A DNA stretch of 42,608 nucleotides from JBBARC01 sp040400005 (GCA_040400005.1 JBBARC010000029.1:1-42608); one strand, 5' to 3'. Positions 1-11,112 are shown, counted from the stretch's first letter. Made by a program: numbers and translations. The notes: generated by a model not told the origin, from the letters alone.

Positions 1-32
1 AGACCCTTAACGCCTAGGGGCTTGGGAGTTAC

Positions 33-58
33 GAAAAAGAAGCAAAAAGACTTTTATG
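33..58. repeat. Partial copy of the AAAAGTCTTTT / CTTCTTTTTC dispersed repeat
   Basis: The stretch holds one arm of the hairpin (GAAAAAGAAG) followed by CAAAAAGACTTTT, the same inner block seen in the copies at 8281, 21517, 23430 and 29243. The opposite hairpin arm is missing, so this is a degenerate or half copy. It lies just downstream of the last esterase gene. Confidence 0.6.
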
Positions 59-92
59 AATTTTGGGGCTGGGGGGCTACCGGCACCTTGCC

Positions 93-1681
93 CTAGTAAG
101 GGGCGGTGTCTGGTAGGGCGGCACCGGTTAGAATCCTGGATTTTAACAGATCACAGTGGTGATCATTGAAAAACCCTGCGCTTGCTGCGGCCGATGGGGG
201 GCGCAACTCTAGCACCGCACTACCGGGCTGAACCAATTTAGGCCAGGCGCCGCTTTGGCTGGCAAGCGGCCGGCCGTAGCGGGCAAAGCTGGTCCAATAG
301 CCTTGCATGGCACTCACCAGGCGTTTTTGGCTGGGTGAAAACACCGCCGGCCCCGGATGAAACGCCACGTTGTAGTTCAGGAACAGGTAGGAAAGGTCGG
401 ATGAATGCGCATTGCCATAGGAAAAGCCCGCGATATCCGGGCCGCTTTGGGTCGGCGCGTTGGGGTCGTTCAATTCGTACTGATACACCGGCGTGTATGG
501 CGCCATTAAGGCGCTGAACAAATGGGCGGAACAGGCAAAAACCTGGTCGGTCAGTAAAGCCGAATACGCATAATCCGGCGCGTAGGTTTGGCCGGGGTAG
601 GCATTGGGCGTGTAGGCCGCGAGAAACGCCGGGGCATCGCTGCCAAAGCCGCTGGTGATGAACGCTGCCACCTGATCCGCCGTTTTGGCGGCACCGCCAA
701 AGCCGATGGTCAGCCCGGTGAACAGACGCATTTCATCGTGGTTGCTACCATTGATCACCGGCACGCGCTGAAAATGTCCGGCATTGAGGGCAACGGCCGG
801 GGTTTCCAGCAAGGTGCGGCCATCGACCACCGCGGATACCGCACCCAGATCACTAAGCGGATTGAGGGCGGCGCCAATTTTGGTGGCGTCCAGCGCATAA
901 AGGCAGGCCGCCGATTGATCGGGGCAGCCCAGCTTGGTGGCAGCCGCCGCGCCGGTGGTGGTTTCGGCAGCACTCAGTGTGGGCAGGGTCAGCGCATAGG
1001 CGCCACTTTGGATAATGGCGCCGGCCAATTTGCCAGCCCCGGGGGAGATCAGTTGATCGACCACGCTTTGGCCGCCGGCGGATTCGCCAAAAATGGTTAG
1101 CCGGCCAGGGTTGCCGCCAAAACCCGCGATATTGCGGCGCACCCAGGCCAAGGCCGCCTGCTGATCAAGCAGCCCGTAATTGCCCGAAACATGGTTGCTA
1201 TCGGCGGCGGTCAGCGCGGCGTGCGCCAAAAACCCGAGATAGCCGAGGCGGTAATTGATCGTCACCACCACCACGTGCCCGGCATTGGCCAGCGCCGCGC
1301 CATCGAAATCCGATCCCGTGCCACTGATAAAACCGCCGCCATGGATCCACACCATCACCGGCAGTTTGCTGGTGCTGGTGGCATTCAGCGGCACCGAGAT
1401 GTTCAGCGAAAGGCAATCTTCGCTGGTGTTGGCGTTAAATAATTGCGGGCAAGCCGGGCCATAATTGGCGGCGCTGCGGGTGCCGGTCCAGGCGGCTGGT
1501 AATGCCGGCGGGCGCCAACGCAATGCACCGATCGGTGGCGCCGCGTACGGGATACCGCGAAATTGCGCGATAGTTCCTGCGGTAAAGCCCTGCACCGGGC
1601 CGCTTTCGGTGGGCCGGGTTTGCGCCAGCGCCGCCGGCACGGCGCCAGCTAACAGAAGGGCTGCGGCAATCGCTGTGCGCA

Positions 1682-1682
<1 letters not shown>
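93..1682 (-). CDS. Exported type-B carboxylesterase, third gene of the esterase operon
   Basis: 529-residue alpha/beta hydrolase of the carboxylesterase type B family, predicted to cleave carboxylic esters outside the cytoplasm. The ATG at 1682 is chosen because it starts a clear signal peptide (MRTAIAAALLLAGAVPAALA). A longer reading frame upstream lies inside the preceding gene. Visible motifs are the oxyanion-hole HGGGF near residue 114, the EDCL motif near 88, the nucleophile elbow GESAGG with Ser201, an acidic NHDE near 316, and the GNAHSSDL motif with the likely catalytic His426. Its start codon shares one base with the stop of the preceding esterase (TGATG), so translation is probably coupled. 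The natural substrate is unknown. Confidence 0.92.
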
Positions 1683-3313
<1,631 letters not shown>

Positions 3314-3321
3314 CGGGCCGG

Positions 3322-4953
3322 TCAATTCACCGATCCCGCCGGCAAGCCTGCTTTGTTCAACAAGAAGGGCGTCCAGAAATCGCATTTGTGGAAGGTTTTG
3401 AAACTGGTGTTCAGCACGGGCGATGGCGGCGCCAAGCTGAGCACGTTCACCTGCGCAGGCGAGTACGCCGGCCACGCACCACCGCGCGGGCTGAGCGGGC
3501 GGCCGTAACGGGCCAGCGATGTCCACGCCGAGCGCATGTAGCTGGCAAGCGATTGCTGCGCCGGGGTAAACAACGCGTTGGCCGGGCCGTAATTGAGGAA
3601 CGGCACGCTGTATTGCGGGTACAGATAGGTCAGTTCAGCGGCGTGGGGATTGCCAATGTCCGGCAAATTCGGATCGGGTGGCAAAAACTTGTTTGGCCAG
3701 TGGGGATCAGCCAGTTCGTAGGAATACACCGGCGTCCATTGGCTCGCTAACGCGCTAAGAATATAGGCTGGGCAAGAAAATGTATAATCTGTGGATGCCG
3801 CAGCATACGCATAGTTGGGGCTGTCGTAGCTGGTCAGCGGATACTGCGCCAATGCGGTGGGGGTGATGGCAGAAAGGGCGGCGGTAAAACTATCCGCCGT
3901 GTACGGGCTGCCGCCCAAAAGTTCGGATTCCGATACAAACAAACGGCCTTCATCGTGGTTGGTGCCGTTGATGATCGGCACATGGGCAAAATGCCCATCA
4001 AGGAACGCCTGGAACGGTTGTTCGGTGAGGATGTAATTATCGATATTGGGTGAACCGCTGGCGCGGCTGGGCAGAGTTGCTTCCGCTTTCACCACGGCGG
4101 TTGCCGCAACACTGCGCAGGCAGGCGAGCTGGGTGGCCCCATTGGGGCAGCCCAAGGCCACGGCATTTTGCGCGCCACCGGTTTCGGCCGCAGCCAGGGT
4201 TTGGTAGGTTTGCGAATAGCCGCCGCTTTCGATAATGGCGGCGCGCAATTTGCCCACGCGCGGCGATACTAGTTGCGAAATAACGCTCAAACCCCCAGCC
4301 GATTCACCAAAGATGGTGATGCTGTTGGGGTTGCCGCCGAATTTTTTGATGTTGGCGCGCACCCAGGCCAGCCCCGCCTGCTGATCGAGCAGCCCGTAAT
4401 TGCCCGAGCGGTGATTGGGGTCTTCCGCGGTGAGGGCCGCGTGCGCCAAAAAGCCCAGCGCGCCTAAACGATAATTCAGCGCGACATACACCACATTGCC
4501 CTGGCGTACCATGGCCGAGCCATCATATTCCTGCGCCGATCCGGTTTGCAGGCCGCCGCCGTGAATCCAGAACAGCACCGGCAAATTGCTGCTCGCGGTG
4601 GCACCTGCAGGGGCCTGCACGCTGATGGTCAGGCAATCTTCATCACCGCCACCCACGCCGATCTGGCTAAAGCCCTGCGGGCAGTAATTGCCGTAGGCGG
4701 TGGTTTGGCGCACGCCGGTCCACGATGCGGCCGGCTGTGGTGCCACCCAGCGCAGGGCCCCTACTGGCGGTGCGGCATAGGGGATGCCCAAAAAATTATT
4801 GACCCCGCCAATGATAGCGCCCTGCACCTGGCCGGAGGCGATGGTCACAACCGGAGTGGGGGTAAGGGTGGTGGCGCGGGCCTGGGTTGCTAAGGCCGTG
4901 CCTGCCAGCAGCAAGGCTGCTGAAAACTTAAGAAATCCGCGTGTTGCGACCAT
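3322..4953 (-). CDS. Exported type-B carboxylesterase, first gene of the esterase operon
   Basis: 543 residues with an N-terminal signal peptide ending near ATQARA. Carboxylesterase type B motifs are all present: HGGGL near 131, EDCL near 105, FGESAGG with Ser218, NHDE with Glu335, and GNPHAAEL with His437. The ATG at 4953 has a strong ribosome binding site (AGGGGGAT) about 9 bases upstream, similar to the one before the exported protein at 32742. It is the promoter-proximal member of a three-gene paralogous array. The 277-base gap to parC (4954-5230) must hold the promoter, but I could not point to a convincing one. The substrate is unknown. Confidence 0.92.
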   Translation of the reverse strand: MVATRGFLKFSAALLLAGTALATQARATTLTPTPVVTIASGQVQGAIIGGVNNFLGIPYAAPPVGALRWVAPQPAASWTGVRQTTAYGNYCPQGFSQIGVGGGDEDCLTISVQAPAGATASSNLPVLFWIHGGGLQTGSAQEYDGSAMVRQGNVVYVALNYRLGALGFLAHAALTAEDPNHRSGNYGLLDQQAGLAWVRANIKKFGGNPNSITIFGESAGGLSVISQLVSPRVGKLRAAIIESGGYSQTYQTLAAAETGGAQNAVALGCPNGATQLACLRSVAATAVVKAEATLPSRASGSPNIDNYILTEQPFQAFLDGHFAHVPIINGTNHDEGRLFVSESELLGGSPYTADSFTAALSAITPTALAQYPLTSYDSPNYAYAAASTDYTFSCPAYILSALASQWTPVYSYELADPHWPNKFLPPDPNLPDIGNPHAAELTYLYPQYSVPFLNYGPANALFTPAQQSLASYMRSAWTSLARYGRPLSPRGGAWPAYSPAQVNVLSLAPPSPVLNTSFKTFHKCDFWTPFLLNKAGLPAGSVN

Positions 4954-5230
4954 TATCCGTATCCCCCTGTAGCGTCAGCCCATCATGCGCGGGCTTTGTC
5001 CGGACGCTAACCGCAAGCCAGCGTTTGGGGAAGCCCATGGTTTGCGGCCGGGGGCCCATCTGCGGCGTTTTTGTACGCACGTAAACCAACAAGCTGCGGC
5101 GATGGCATTTCTTTAGGCAATGCTGGCGTCTACGGTGCGCCGGGTTGGCCGGCCGCAGCGTGCCAATCGCAACCGATACCGCGGCGCGTTGACTTAAGTC
5201 CTCCTGGGGCAACACGAAAGCCAGTGGTGA

Positions 5231-7456
5231 TTAACCGCTGAACCGATTGCTGCGCGGAAACCCATTGGGCGGCAATTTACCCACGGCCGCACGCTCGCCC
5301 AGCCACGGGCTGATATCGGGCTCGGTGCGGGTGCGTTCACCGCTGCGCCAGGTCAGGCCATCGGCGCGGTTAAAGATTTTGGCATCGGCAAGCCCGCCAT
5401 CTTTGTATTTTTGCAAGGTAACGCCAGTGCCCCGGCCCAGCACCGGCAGGTCGGCTAGCGCAAAGATCAGCAATTTACGGTTATCGCCAAGCACCGCGAT
5501 GTGATCCCCGGCAGCCGGAATGCACAGCTTAGCTTCCTCGCCGGCGCGCAGATTAAGCACCTGCTTGCCGGTGCGTTTTTCCGCGATCAGATCATCCGAT
5601 CCGACCACAAAACCGCGCCCCGTAGCAGACGCCACCAGATAGGTTTGGCCTGGGCGCCAGATGAAGATCGCGATAAAATCATCTTCGTTGGTCAGATCAA
5701 CCATCAGTTTAATCGGCTGGCCATCACCACGGCCGCGCGGGAAATCGGCGGCATTGAGCGAAAACGCTTTGCCGTTGGTGGCAAACAAGGTGATGCGATC
5801 AGTGGTTTCACACGGCAGTGTCAACCGCAGCTTATCGCCTTCTTTAAATTTTAGCGTCTCGGTATCGGTGATGTGGCCGCGCAGCGCGCGCACCCAGCCT
5901 TTATCGGACAGCACAATGGTGATCGGCTCGCGTTCCACCGATGCGGCGGCGGCCGCTTCCAGCGCCATCGGCGTGGGCGCGCCGGTGATATCGGTGCGCC
6001 TGGCGCCCAACACCCCGCCGCCGAATTTTTTGCGCGCGGCTTCCAGCTCGGTGATGATGCGCTGCCAGCGTAGATCGTCGCTTTTCAGCAGCGATTGCAG
6101 CGCCCGGCCTTCCGCCGTCAGCTCTTTGTGCTCACGCTTCAGTTCAATTTCCTCAAGCCGGCGTAGCGAGCGCAGCCGCATGTTTAATACCGCTTCGGCC
6201 TGGGTATCGGTCAGGGTAAACACCGCGATCAGCCCGGCTTTGGCATCCTCCTCCTCGCGGATGATGCGGATCACTTCATCGAGGTTCAGATAAACGGTCA
6301 AAAACCCGTTGAGAATCTCCACGCGCCGTTCGATCGCGGCAAGCCTATGGCGGCTGACCCGCGCCAGCACCTCGTGACGGTGATCGAGCCAGGCGCGCAG
6401 CACCTCTTTCAAACTCATCACCCGCGGCGTGCGATCGGCGCCCAACACGTTCATGTTCAGCGGAAAGCGGGTTTCCAGCTGGGTGGCGCGGAACAGGGTT
6501 TCCATCAGCATGGCGGGATCGGTTGTGCGGGTTTTGGGTTCCAGCACCAGGCGCACGGTTTCTGTGCTTTCGTCGCGGATATCGCCCAGCAGGAGTAACT
6601 TCTTCTGCTCCATCAGTTCGGCGATTTGTTCGATCAGGCGCGATTTCTGCACCTGGTAGGGGATTTCGCTGACCACGATAAACCAGGTGCCAAAGCGCCC
6701 CTGTTCCACCGCCCAGCGCGCCCGCAGGCGAAACCCGCCGCGGCCGGTTTCGTAGGCGGTGACGATATTGGCGCGGTCTTCCACCAAAATACCGCCCGTG
6801 GGGAAATCCGGCCCCGGCACGTAGGCCAGCAAATCGGCAGTACTGGCCTCGGGGTGCTGCACCAGGTGAATGGCGGCGGTCAGCACTTCGCCGGCATTAT
6901 GCGGCGGGATGGATGTCGCCATACCCACGGCGATGCCGGCGGCGCCATTGGCCAACAAATTGGGGAAACCGGCCGGCAGCACCACCGGTTCCTGTTCTTC
7001 GCCGTCATAGGTCGGGCGAAAATCAACCGCATCATCGCCCAAACCCGCCAGCAGGGTGGTGGCGATCTCGGTCAGCCGCGCTTCAGTGTAGCGCATGGCG
7101 GCGGGGTTATCGCCATCGATATTGCCAAAATTACCCTGGCCTTCAACCAGCGGGTAGCGCACGGCAAAATCCTGCGCCAGGCGCACCATCGCTTCGTACA
7201 CCGCCACGTCACCATGCGGGTGGTATTTACCAATGACATCGCCGACCACGCGGGCGCATTTTTTGAACCCCGACGTAGGATCGAGACGCAGCTGCTGCAT
7301 GGCGTAGATCAGCCGGCGGTGCACCGGTTTAAGCCCATCGCGCACATCGGGCAGGCTGCGCGACATAATGGTGGACAGCGCGTACGCCAAATAGCGCTCC
7401 GATAGCGCATCGGTCAGGCGGGTTTCTTCGACTCGGTCAGTGGCGGGTGCGGTCAT
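5231..7456 (-). CDS. parC: DNA topoisomerase IV subunit A
   Basis: 741 residues. ParC is the DNA-cleaving subunit that works with ParE to decatenate daughter chromosomes. The N-terminal breakage-reunion domain has the active-site tyrosine in AAMRYTEARL (Tyr123) and the region GKYHPHGDVAVYE that forms the quinolone pocket. The GRGTGVTLQKYKDGG motif in the C-terminal domain is typical of ParC rather than GyrA. The position equivalent to E. coli Ser80 is valine (Val84), while the acidic Glu88 is kept. It follows recO by 49 bases on the same strand. The ATG at 7456 gives the normal N-terminus. Confidence 0.95.
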   Translation of the reverse strand: MTAPATDRVEETRLTDALSERYLAYALSTIMSRSLPDVRDGLKPVHRRLIYAMQQLRLDPTSGFKKCARVVGDVIGKYHPHGDVAVYEAMVRLAQDFAVRYPLVEGQGNFGNIDGDNPAAMRYTEARLTEIATTLLAGLGDDAVDFRPTYDGEEQEPVVLPAGFPNLLANGAAGIAVGMATSIPPHNAGEVLTAAIHLVQHPEASTADLLAYVPGPDFPTGGILVEDRANIVTAYETGRGGFRLRARWAVEQGRFGTWFIVVSEIPYQVQKSRLIEQIAELMEQKKLLLLGDIRDESTETVRLVLEPKTRTTDPAMLMETLFRATQLETRFPLNMNVLGADRTPRVMSLKEVLRAWLDHRHEVLARVSRHRLAAIERRVEILNGFLTVYLNLDEVIRIIREEEDAKAGLIAVFTLTDTQAEAVLNMRLRSLRRLEEIELKREHKELTAEGRALQSLLKSDDLRWQRIITELEAARKKFGGGVLGARRTDITGAPTPMALEAAAAASVEREPITIVLSDKGWVRALRGHITDTETLKFKEGDKLRLTLPCETTDRITLFATNGKAFSLNAADFPRGRGDGQPIKLMVDLTNEDDFIAIFIWRPGQTYLVASATGRGFVVGSDDLIAEKRTGKQVLNLRAGEEAKLCIPAAGDHIAVLGDNRKLLIFALADLPVLGRGTGVTLQKYKDGGLADAKIFNRADGLTWRSGERTRTEPDISPWLGERAAVGKLPPNGFPRSNRFSG

Positions 7457-7505
7457 GGTGGCAGGGTTAGCGAAACTGGCGGGTTAGCGAAAGCCGGGCC
7501 GTCTG

Positions 7506-8237
7506 TCAGCTAAGGCGTAACGCATCAAAGCGATCCGCCAGGGCCGTGCGGGCGGCCGGCACGGGTTTGTGTTGCAGGCCGAACAGGTCGCGCGCCAAAA
7601 AATGCCCAGTCAGGCGCAGCCCGGCGGCGAGGTCGGCGGGGCTTGCCGGGGCGTCCGGGGCCAGCACGAAGGCGGGCAACACCAGCAGGCGGTCGCGAAA
7701 TTCCCCAGCCGCGCTGGCGGCAACTGCCCGTCCGGTGCGCGGTGAGACATAGGCCAAGTTTTCGCGCGCACCGCTCACCGCACAGGCGGAAAGATCAAGC
7801 CCGTAACCGAGTTCGCCGAGCAAAACCGCCTCGAAGCGCACCAACTCGGCGACGGCCGCCATTGCCAGCGGCAAATGCGCCAACACCCGCAGCAAGCCGG
7901 CCAGCACCCGCGGTTGCGGTTCGCGTTCGGGCAAGGCGGCGCAGGTGATTGCCAGGGCGGCACTGAGGACTGCGAGGCGCCAGGGATCGGACAGGGCGGC
8001 GGCGGCCACCGGTTCGGCCAAATCCCCAGTAAAACTGCCCAATTGATCGGTGAGGCGCGCGACCCAGCGGGCTTCAACCAAATTGCCGGCTTGCCAGGTG
8101 GACGCTTTGGCACGCGATAGCCCGCCGCGCGCCAGCCCGCGCCAAGCGCCATGCTCGGCGGTCAGCACGGTTGCCAGGGCATCGCCCTCACCGTAGGCGG
8201 AAACATGCAAAATAACCGCCGGCGCCTGCCATTCCAT
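7506..8237 (-). CDS. recO: DNA repair protein RecO
   Basis: 243 residues. RecO acts with RecF and RecR to load RecA onto gapped DNA coated with SSB. The start MEWQAPAVILHVSAYGEGDAL matches the OB-fold beginning of the family; the longer frame upstream (to 8279) runs into a repeat element and is discarded. The segment LSACAVSGARENLAYVSPRTGRAV is the conserved C-terminal signature of alphaproteobacterial RecO. The gene sits between mutL and parC on the same strand; a hairpin repeat in the 97-base gap after mutL may partly separate transcription. Confidence 0.93.
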   Translation of the reverse strand: MEWQAPAVILHVSAYGEGDALATVLTAEHGAWRGLARGGLSRAKASTWQAGNLVEARWVARLTDQLGSFTGDLAEPVAAAALSDPWRLAVLSAALAITCAALPEREPQPRVLAGLLRVLAHLPLAMAAVAELVRFEAVLLGELGYGLDLSACAVSGARENLAYVSPRTGRAVAASAAGEFRDRLLVLPAFVLAPDAPASPADLAAGLRLTGHFLARDLFGLQHKPVPAARTALADRFDALRLS

Positions 8238-8280
8238 CAGTGTGGTCCCGCGCTGTTCGCGCCCCGCAGGCCCTGACAAA

Positions 8281-8315
8281 TAAAAGTCTTTTGCTTCTTT
8301 TCTTCAGAAAAGAAG
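8281..8315. repeat. Copy of the dispersed hairpin repeat between mutL and recO
   Basis: It holds AAAAGTCTTTT followed by a hairpin with arms CTTCTTTTC and GAAAAGAAG (8294-8315). It lies between the end of mutL and the start of recO, both on the minus strand, where it may act as a partial terminator or RNA stabiliser. The terminal inverted repeats seen on the copies at 21517 and 29243 are not evident here. Confidence 0.75.
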
Positions 8316-8334
8316 GTTCTTTCTTGTGTGCCTG

Positions 8335-10239
8335 TCACGACCGGCCAAACAAGTTTTCGATGCCGGCGCGGGTAAGTTTCAGGTAAGTGGGCCGCCCATG
8401 GCTGCAGGTGGCGGCGCGCGGCGTTGCTTCCATTTGGCGCAGTAGGGCATCCATTTCGGCAAAGTTCAGGCGGCGCCCGGCGCGGATGCTGCCGTGGCAG
8501 GCCATGCGGGCGATGACGCGTTCCATGCGGGCGGCCAGCGCTGTGGTTTCGCCGCACTCGGCCAGTTCATCGGCGATGTCGCGCAGTAATGGCGCGGGAT
8601 CGGGGGCGCCGAGCAAGGCGGGCAGGGCGCGCACCAGCACGGCACCGGCGCCGAACCCTTCGATGATCAGGCCGAAGGCGGCCAGATCGGGTGCGGCATC
8701 GGTCAGGCGCTGGGCATCGCGCTGCGGTAATTCGACCACGGCGGGCAGTAACAAAGGCTGGCTTGCGGCGTTGGCGCCGCTCAGGGCGGCGCTGAACTGC
8801 TCCTGCATCAGGCGTTCGTGGGCGGCGTGTTGATCGACCAGGATAATCGCCTGATCGGCGGTGGCGGCGATGATGTAGGTATCGAGCAATTGCGCAACCG
8901 GGGCGCCCAGCGGGTGGGTTGCCAGCGGCGGCGGGGCGATCGGGGCAAGAGCGCGGGCCGCAGGGGGGGCGTCGAGCGGCAATAATGCTTCCGCCATGCC
9001 TAAAGGTGTGGGCCCGGGTGCGCTAAGGGATAGGCCGGGCGCCAACCTGGCGGCCGGGTTATACGACCGCCCATAACTTGGCTGCGGGCGGAAACTCGGG
9101 CGGGCGACTTGGGCCGCCAAGCCTGCCCCTTCGGCGAGGGCTGCGCGCACGCCGGAGATCACCAGGCCGCGGATGAGGTCGGGCTCGGCGAAGCGCAACT
9201 CCGATTTGGCCGGATGGACGTTCACATCGACCGCCTCGACCGGTAGATCGAGCCACAACGCCACCACCGGGAAGCGGCCGGAGACGATGACATCGCGGTA
9301 GGCCACCCGCACGGCGGTGCGCAAATTGGGGTCGGTCACCGGGCGGCCGTTGACCACCAGGGATTGGCCGGCGGCGGTGGCGCGGTGGATTGAGGGGAGG
9401 GCAGCAAACCCCGACAGGGTGATCTCACCGCGGCTGGCATTAACTGGGCGCAGGGCCAGGGCGACATCGGCGCCCAAAATGCCGCCCAAACGGGCAAGCG
9501 TCGCCTGGGCGGGCAGGTCGAAGGCGGGTTTGCCATCGACGTGCAAGCGAAAGGCGATGGCCGGCGCGCTGAGGGCTAGGCGGCGCACCGCGATTTCGGC
9601 GTGGTCGGCTTCGGCGCGGATGGATTTGAGGAATTTGCGGCGCGCAGGCGTCGCGAAAAACAAATCTTCTACGGTGACGCGGGTGCCAAAGGGTGCGGCT
9701 GCCGGGGCAATGGCTGATACCGTACCGCCTTCAACGGTAATACGGTGGCCGCTATCGGCATCGTGCGGGCGCGACAGGATGGCGAGGCGCGCGGCGGCCC
9801 CTATGCTGGGCAGGGCTTCACCGCGAAAGCCCAAAGTTTCGATGCGGATGAGCTGGTCATCGGCGAGCTTAGAGGTGCAATGGCGCTGCACCGCCAGGGC
9901 AAGGTCGGCCGGGCCCATACCGCAGCCATTATCGGTGACATCGATGCGGGTGATGCCGCCGCCGTCGATCGCGACACTTATGCGGGTGGCGCCGGCATCG
10001 ATTGCGTTTTCGACCAGTTCTTTCACCACAGCCGCCGGGCGTTCGATCACTTCGCCGGCGGCGATACGGTTGACCACCAGCAGCGGCAGCGCGCGGACGT
10101 GACGCCCCACCCCCGCAGGGGCAAGATTAGCCACCCCCGCAGGGGCAAGATTAGCCAGCCCCGCAGGGGCAAGATTAGCCAGCCCTGCGGAGGGGAGAGT
10201 GGCTAGAACCGGCGGGTCGGGACTCGGGTGCAGGGGCAT
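8335..10239 (-). CDS. mutL: DNA mismatch repair protein MutL
   Basis: 634 residues from the ATG at 10239. The GHKL ATPase motifs are clear: VVKELVENAIDAGAT, DNGCGM, GFRGEALPSI and the ATPARRKFLK segment. The C-terminal domain carries DQHAAHERLMQE, fitting the DQHA(x2)E(x4)E endonuclease motif, and ACHGSIRAG, so this MutL should nick DNA itself, as expected where MutH is absent. The first 43 residues are unusual: they hold four copies of an eight-residue repeat (LANLAPAG) coded by 24-base tandem repeats. A GTG at 10110 would give an N-terminus of near normal length and would place the repeats in the leader; I cannot decide between the two starts. Confidence 0.94.
   Translation of the reverse strand: MPLHPSPDPPVLATLPSAGLANLAPAGLANLAPAGVANLAPAGVGRHVRALPLLVVNRIAAGEVIERPAAVVKELVENAIDAGATRISVAIDGGGITRIDVTDNGCGMGPADLALAVQRHCTSKLADDQLIRIETLGFRGEALPSIGAAARLAILSRPHDADSGHRITVEGGTVSAIAPAAAPFGTRVTVEDLFFATPARRKFLKSIRAEADHAEIAVRRLALSAPAIAFRLHVDGKPAFDLPAQATLARLGGILGADVALALRPVNASRGEITLSGFAALPSIHRATAAGQSLVVNGRPVTDPNLRTAVRVAYRDVIVSGRFPVVALWLDLPVEAVDVNVHPAKSELRFAEPDLIRGLVISGVRAALAEGAGLAAQVARPSFRPQPSYGRSYNPAARLAPGLSLSAPGPTPLGMAEALLPLDAPPAARALAPIAPPPLATHPLGAPVAQLLDTYIIAATADQAIILVDQHAAHERLMQEQFSAALSGANAASQPLLLPAVVELPQRDAQRLTDAAPDLAAFGLIIEGFGAGAVLVRALPALLGAPDPAPLLRDIADELAECGETTALAARMERVIARMACHGSIRAGRRLNFAEMDALLRQMEATPRAATCSHGRPTYLKLTRAGIENLFGRS
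10107..10195. repeat. 24-base tandem repeat at the 5' end of mutL
   Basis: Three near-identical 24-base units plus a diverged fourth share the core CAGGGGCAAGATTAG at 10116, 10140 and 10164. Each unit includes CCCCGCAGGGG, which can fold as a small stem. Read on the minus strand in the mutL frame the unit codes for LANLAPAG. The unit length is a multiple of three, so copy-number change would not shift the frame. Confidence 0.9.
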
Positions 10240-10275
10240 CGCCGGGGTAGCTTACACGAAACCCGTTGCTAAGAG

Positions 10276-10527
10276 ATGGGGGGTGATCGCGATCGGGGCA
10301 AAGCGGTGATTGCGCCGGGCATGCAAATGCGGCGCGGCTTGCGCGATCACGGTTACGCTGAAATGGCGGTATCCAGCGATCACACCTTGCAGTTAGATCT
10401 GCTGCCGGCGCACCACAAAGACCCGTTCGACCGTCTGCTGGTGGCGCAAGCCATGGCCGAGGGCATTATGTTGCTGACCGCCGACCCGCTGGTTGCCACC
10501 TACCCTGGCCCGATCAGGCTGGTTTAA
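10276..10527 (+). pseudogene. Remnant of a VapC-type PIN-domain toxin
   Basis: The 83-codon frame matches only the C-terminal half of a PIN ribonuclease toxin: LPAHHKDPFDRLLVAQAMAEG followed by LLTADPLVATYPGPIRLV, which includes the conserved DPFDR(L/M)L.AQA segment. The N-terminal half with the first catalytic aspartate is absent. Just upstream, a different frame reads WGVIAIGAKR and then stops, resembling the W-E-(I/V)-A-I-K motif that normally precedes this part, so a frameshift is likely as well as the truncation. No antitoxin gene is next to it. It lies on the plus strand between two minus-strand core genes. Confidence 0.7.
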
Positions 10528-10551
10528 GCCGCGCGCACGGGATTTGGCAGC

Positions 10552-11112
10552 TTAGAAAATGCCCAAAAACCCGCTCGAGCTCGGTTTTTTGCCGCCGTCC
10601 TGAATAATCGGGGTTTGCCCGGCATCGACCGGCTGCCCCAACGCCGCGTTTTCGCGCAGGCGCTGGCTTTCGGCACTGGGGTCGAGCAGTGTTCCGGGCA
10701 CGGCCTGCGATTTCCAGAACATCAGCCGATCTGACAAGCCTTCCGGCGGCCGGTCGAGGGCGGCTTCCGACGCCACTTGATCACGGATATTGCCAGGGGC
10801 TGCGGGGCCGGCGGAGGCAATAAGCGCATCTTGCCCCGGGGTTTGCGGCCCGGCGGTGCCGCCCAAGGCGGTGCCGGGGGCCAGGCTTGCTTCGGCCGCT
10901 TGCTGGGGGGTGAGTTCCTGCGGGCGGCGCGCGCCGGGGTTGGGTGGGCGCACCGAAAAATCCGGCGGCAGCGACAGCGGCGCGCGGGTGGTGACGGTGA
11001 ATTCGTCCGGCACGTCGCGGGTGAGGCCCAACACGCGCTCGGCATCACCGCTGCAGGCAGCGAGAACCAGGGGGAGGGCAAGAACCGGCAGGATTTTAAG
11101 GGCAGCGCGCAT
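10552..11112 (-). CDS. DUF3035-family lipoprotein
   Basis: 186 residues. The start MRAALKILPVLALPLVLAAC gives a lipoprotein signal peptide with lipobox LAAC and Cys20 as the lipidated residue. The rest is proline- and alanine-rich and matches the pattern of the DUF3035 family found after lspA in alphaproteobacteria (PDEFTVTTRAPLSLPPDF). Function is unknown; an envelope location is predicted. It starts 10 bases after lspA and ends the operon. The longer frame that extends into lspA is not the real start. Confidence 0.85.
   Translation of the reverse strand: MRAALKILPVLALPLVLAACSGDAERVLGLTRDVPDEFTVTTRAPLSLPPDFSVRPPNPGARRPQELTPQQAAEASLAPGTALGGTAGPQTPGQDALIASAGPAAPGNIRDQVASEAALDRPPEGLSDRLMFWKSQAVPGTLLDPSAESQRLRENAALGQPVDAGQTPIIQDGGKKPSSSGFLGIF

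Noticed and set aside
4928..5215. 95-codon minus-strand frame between parC and the esterases
   Set aside because: Basic, low-complexity product overlapping the esterase start, without a ribosome binding site of its own or family resemblance.
6626..7405. 259-codon plus-strand frame opposite parC
   Set aside because: It is antiparallel to an unmistakable parC and has the His/Gly-rich composition of a shadow frame, with no motif.
9317..10102. 261-codon plus-strand frame opposite mutL
   Set aside because: It lies over the conserved MutL ATPase domain; its Arg/Ala/Ser-rich product has no recognisable fold.
10107..10195. Possible CRISPR array
   Set aside because: Repeats are contiguous 24-mers without spacers and lie in the mutL frame or leader.
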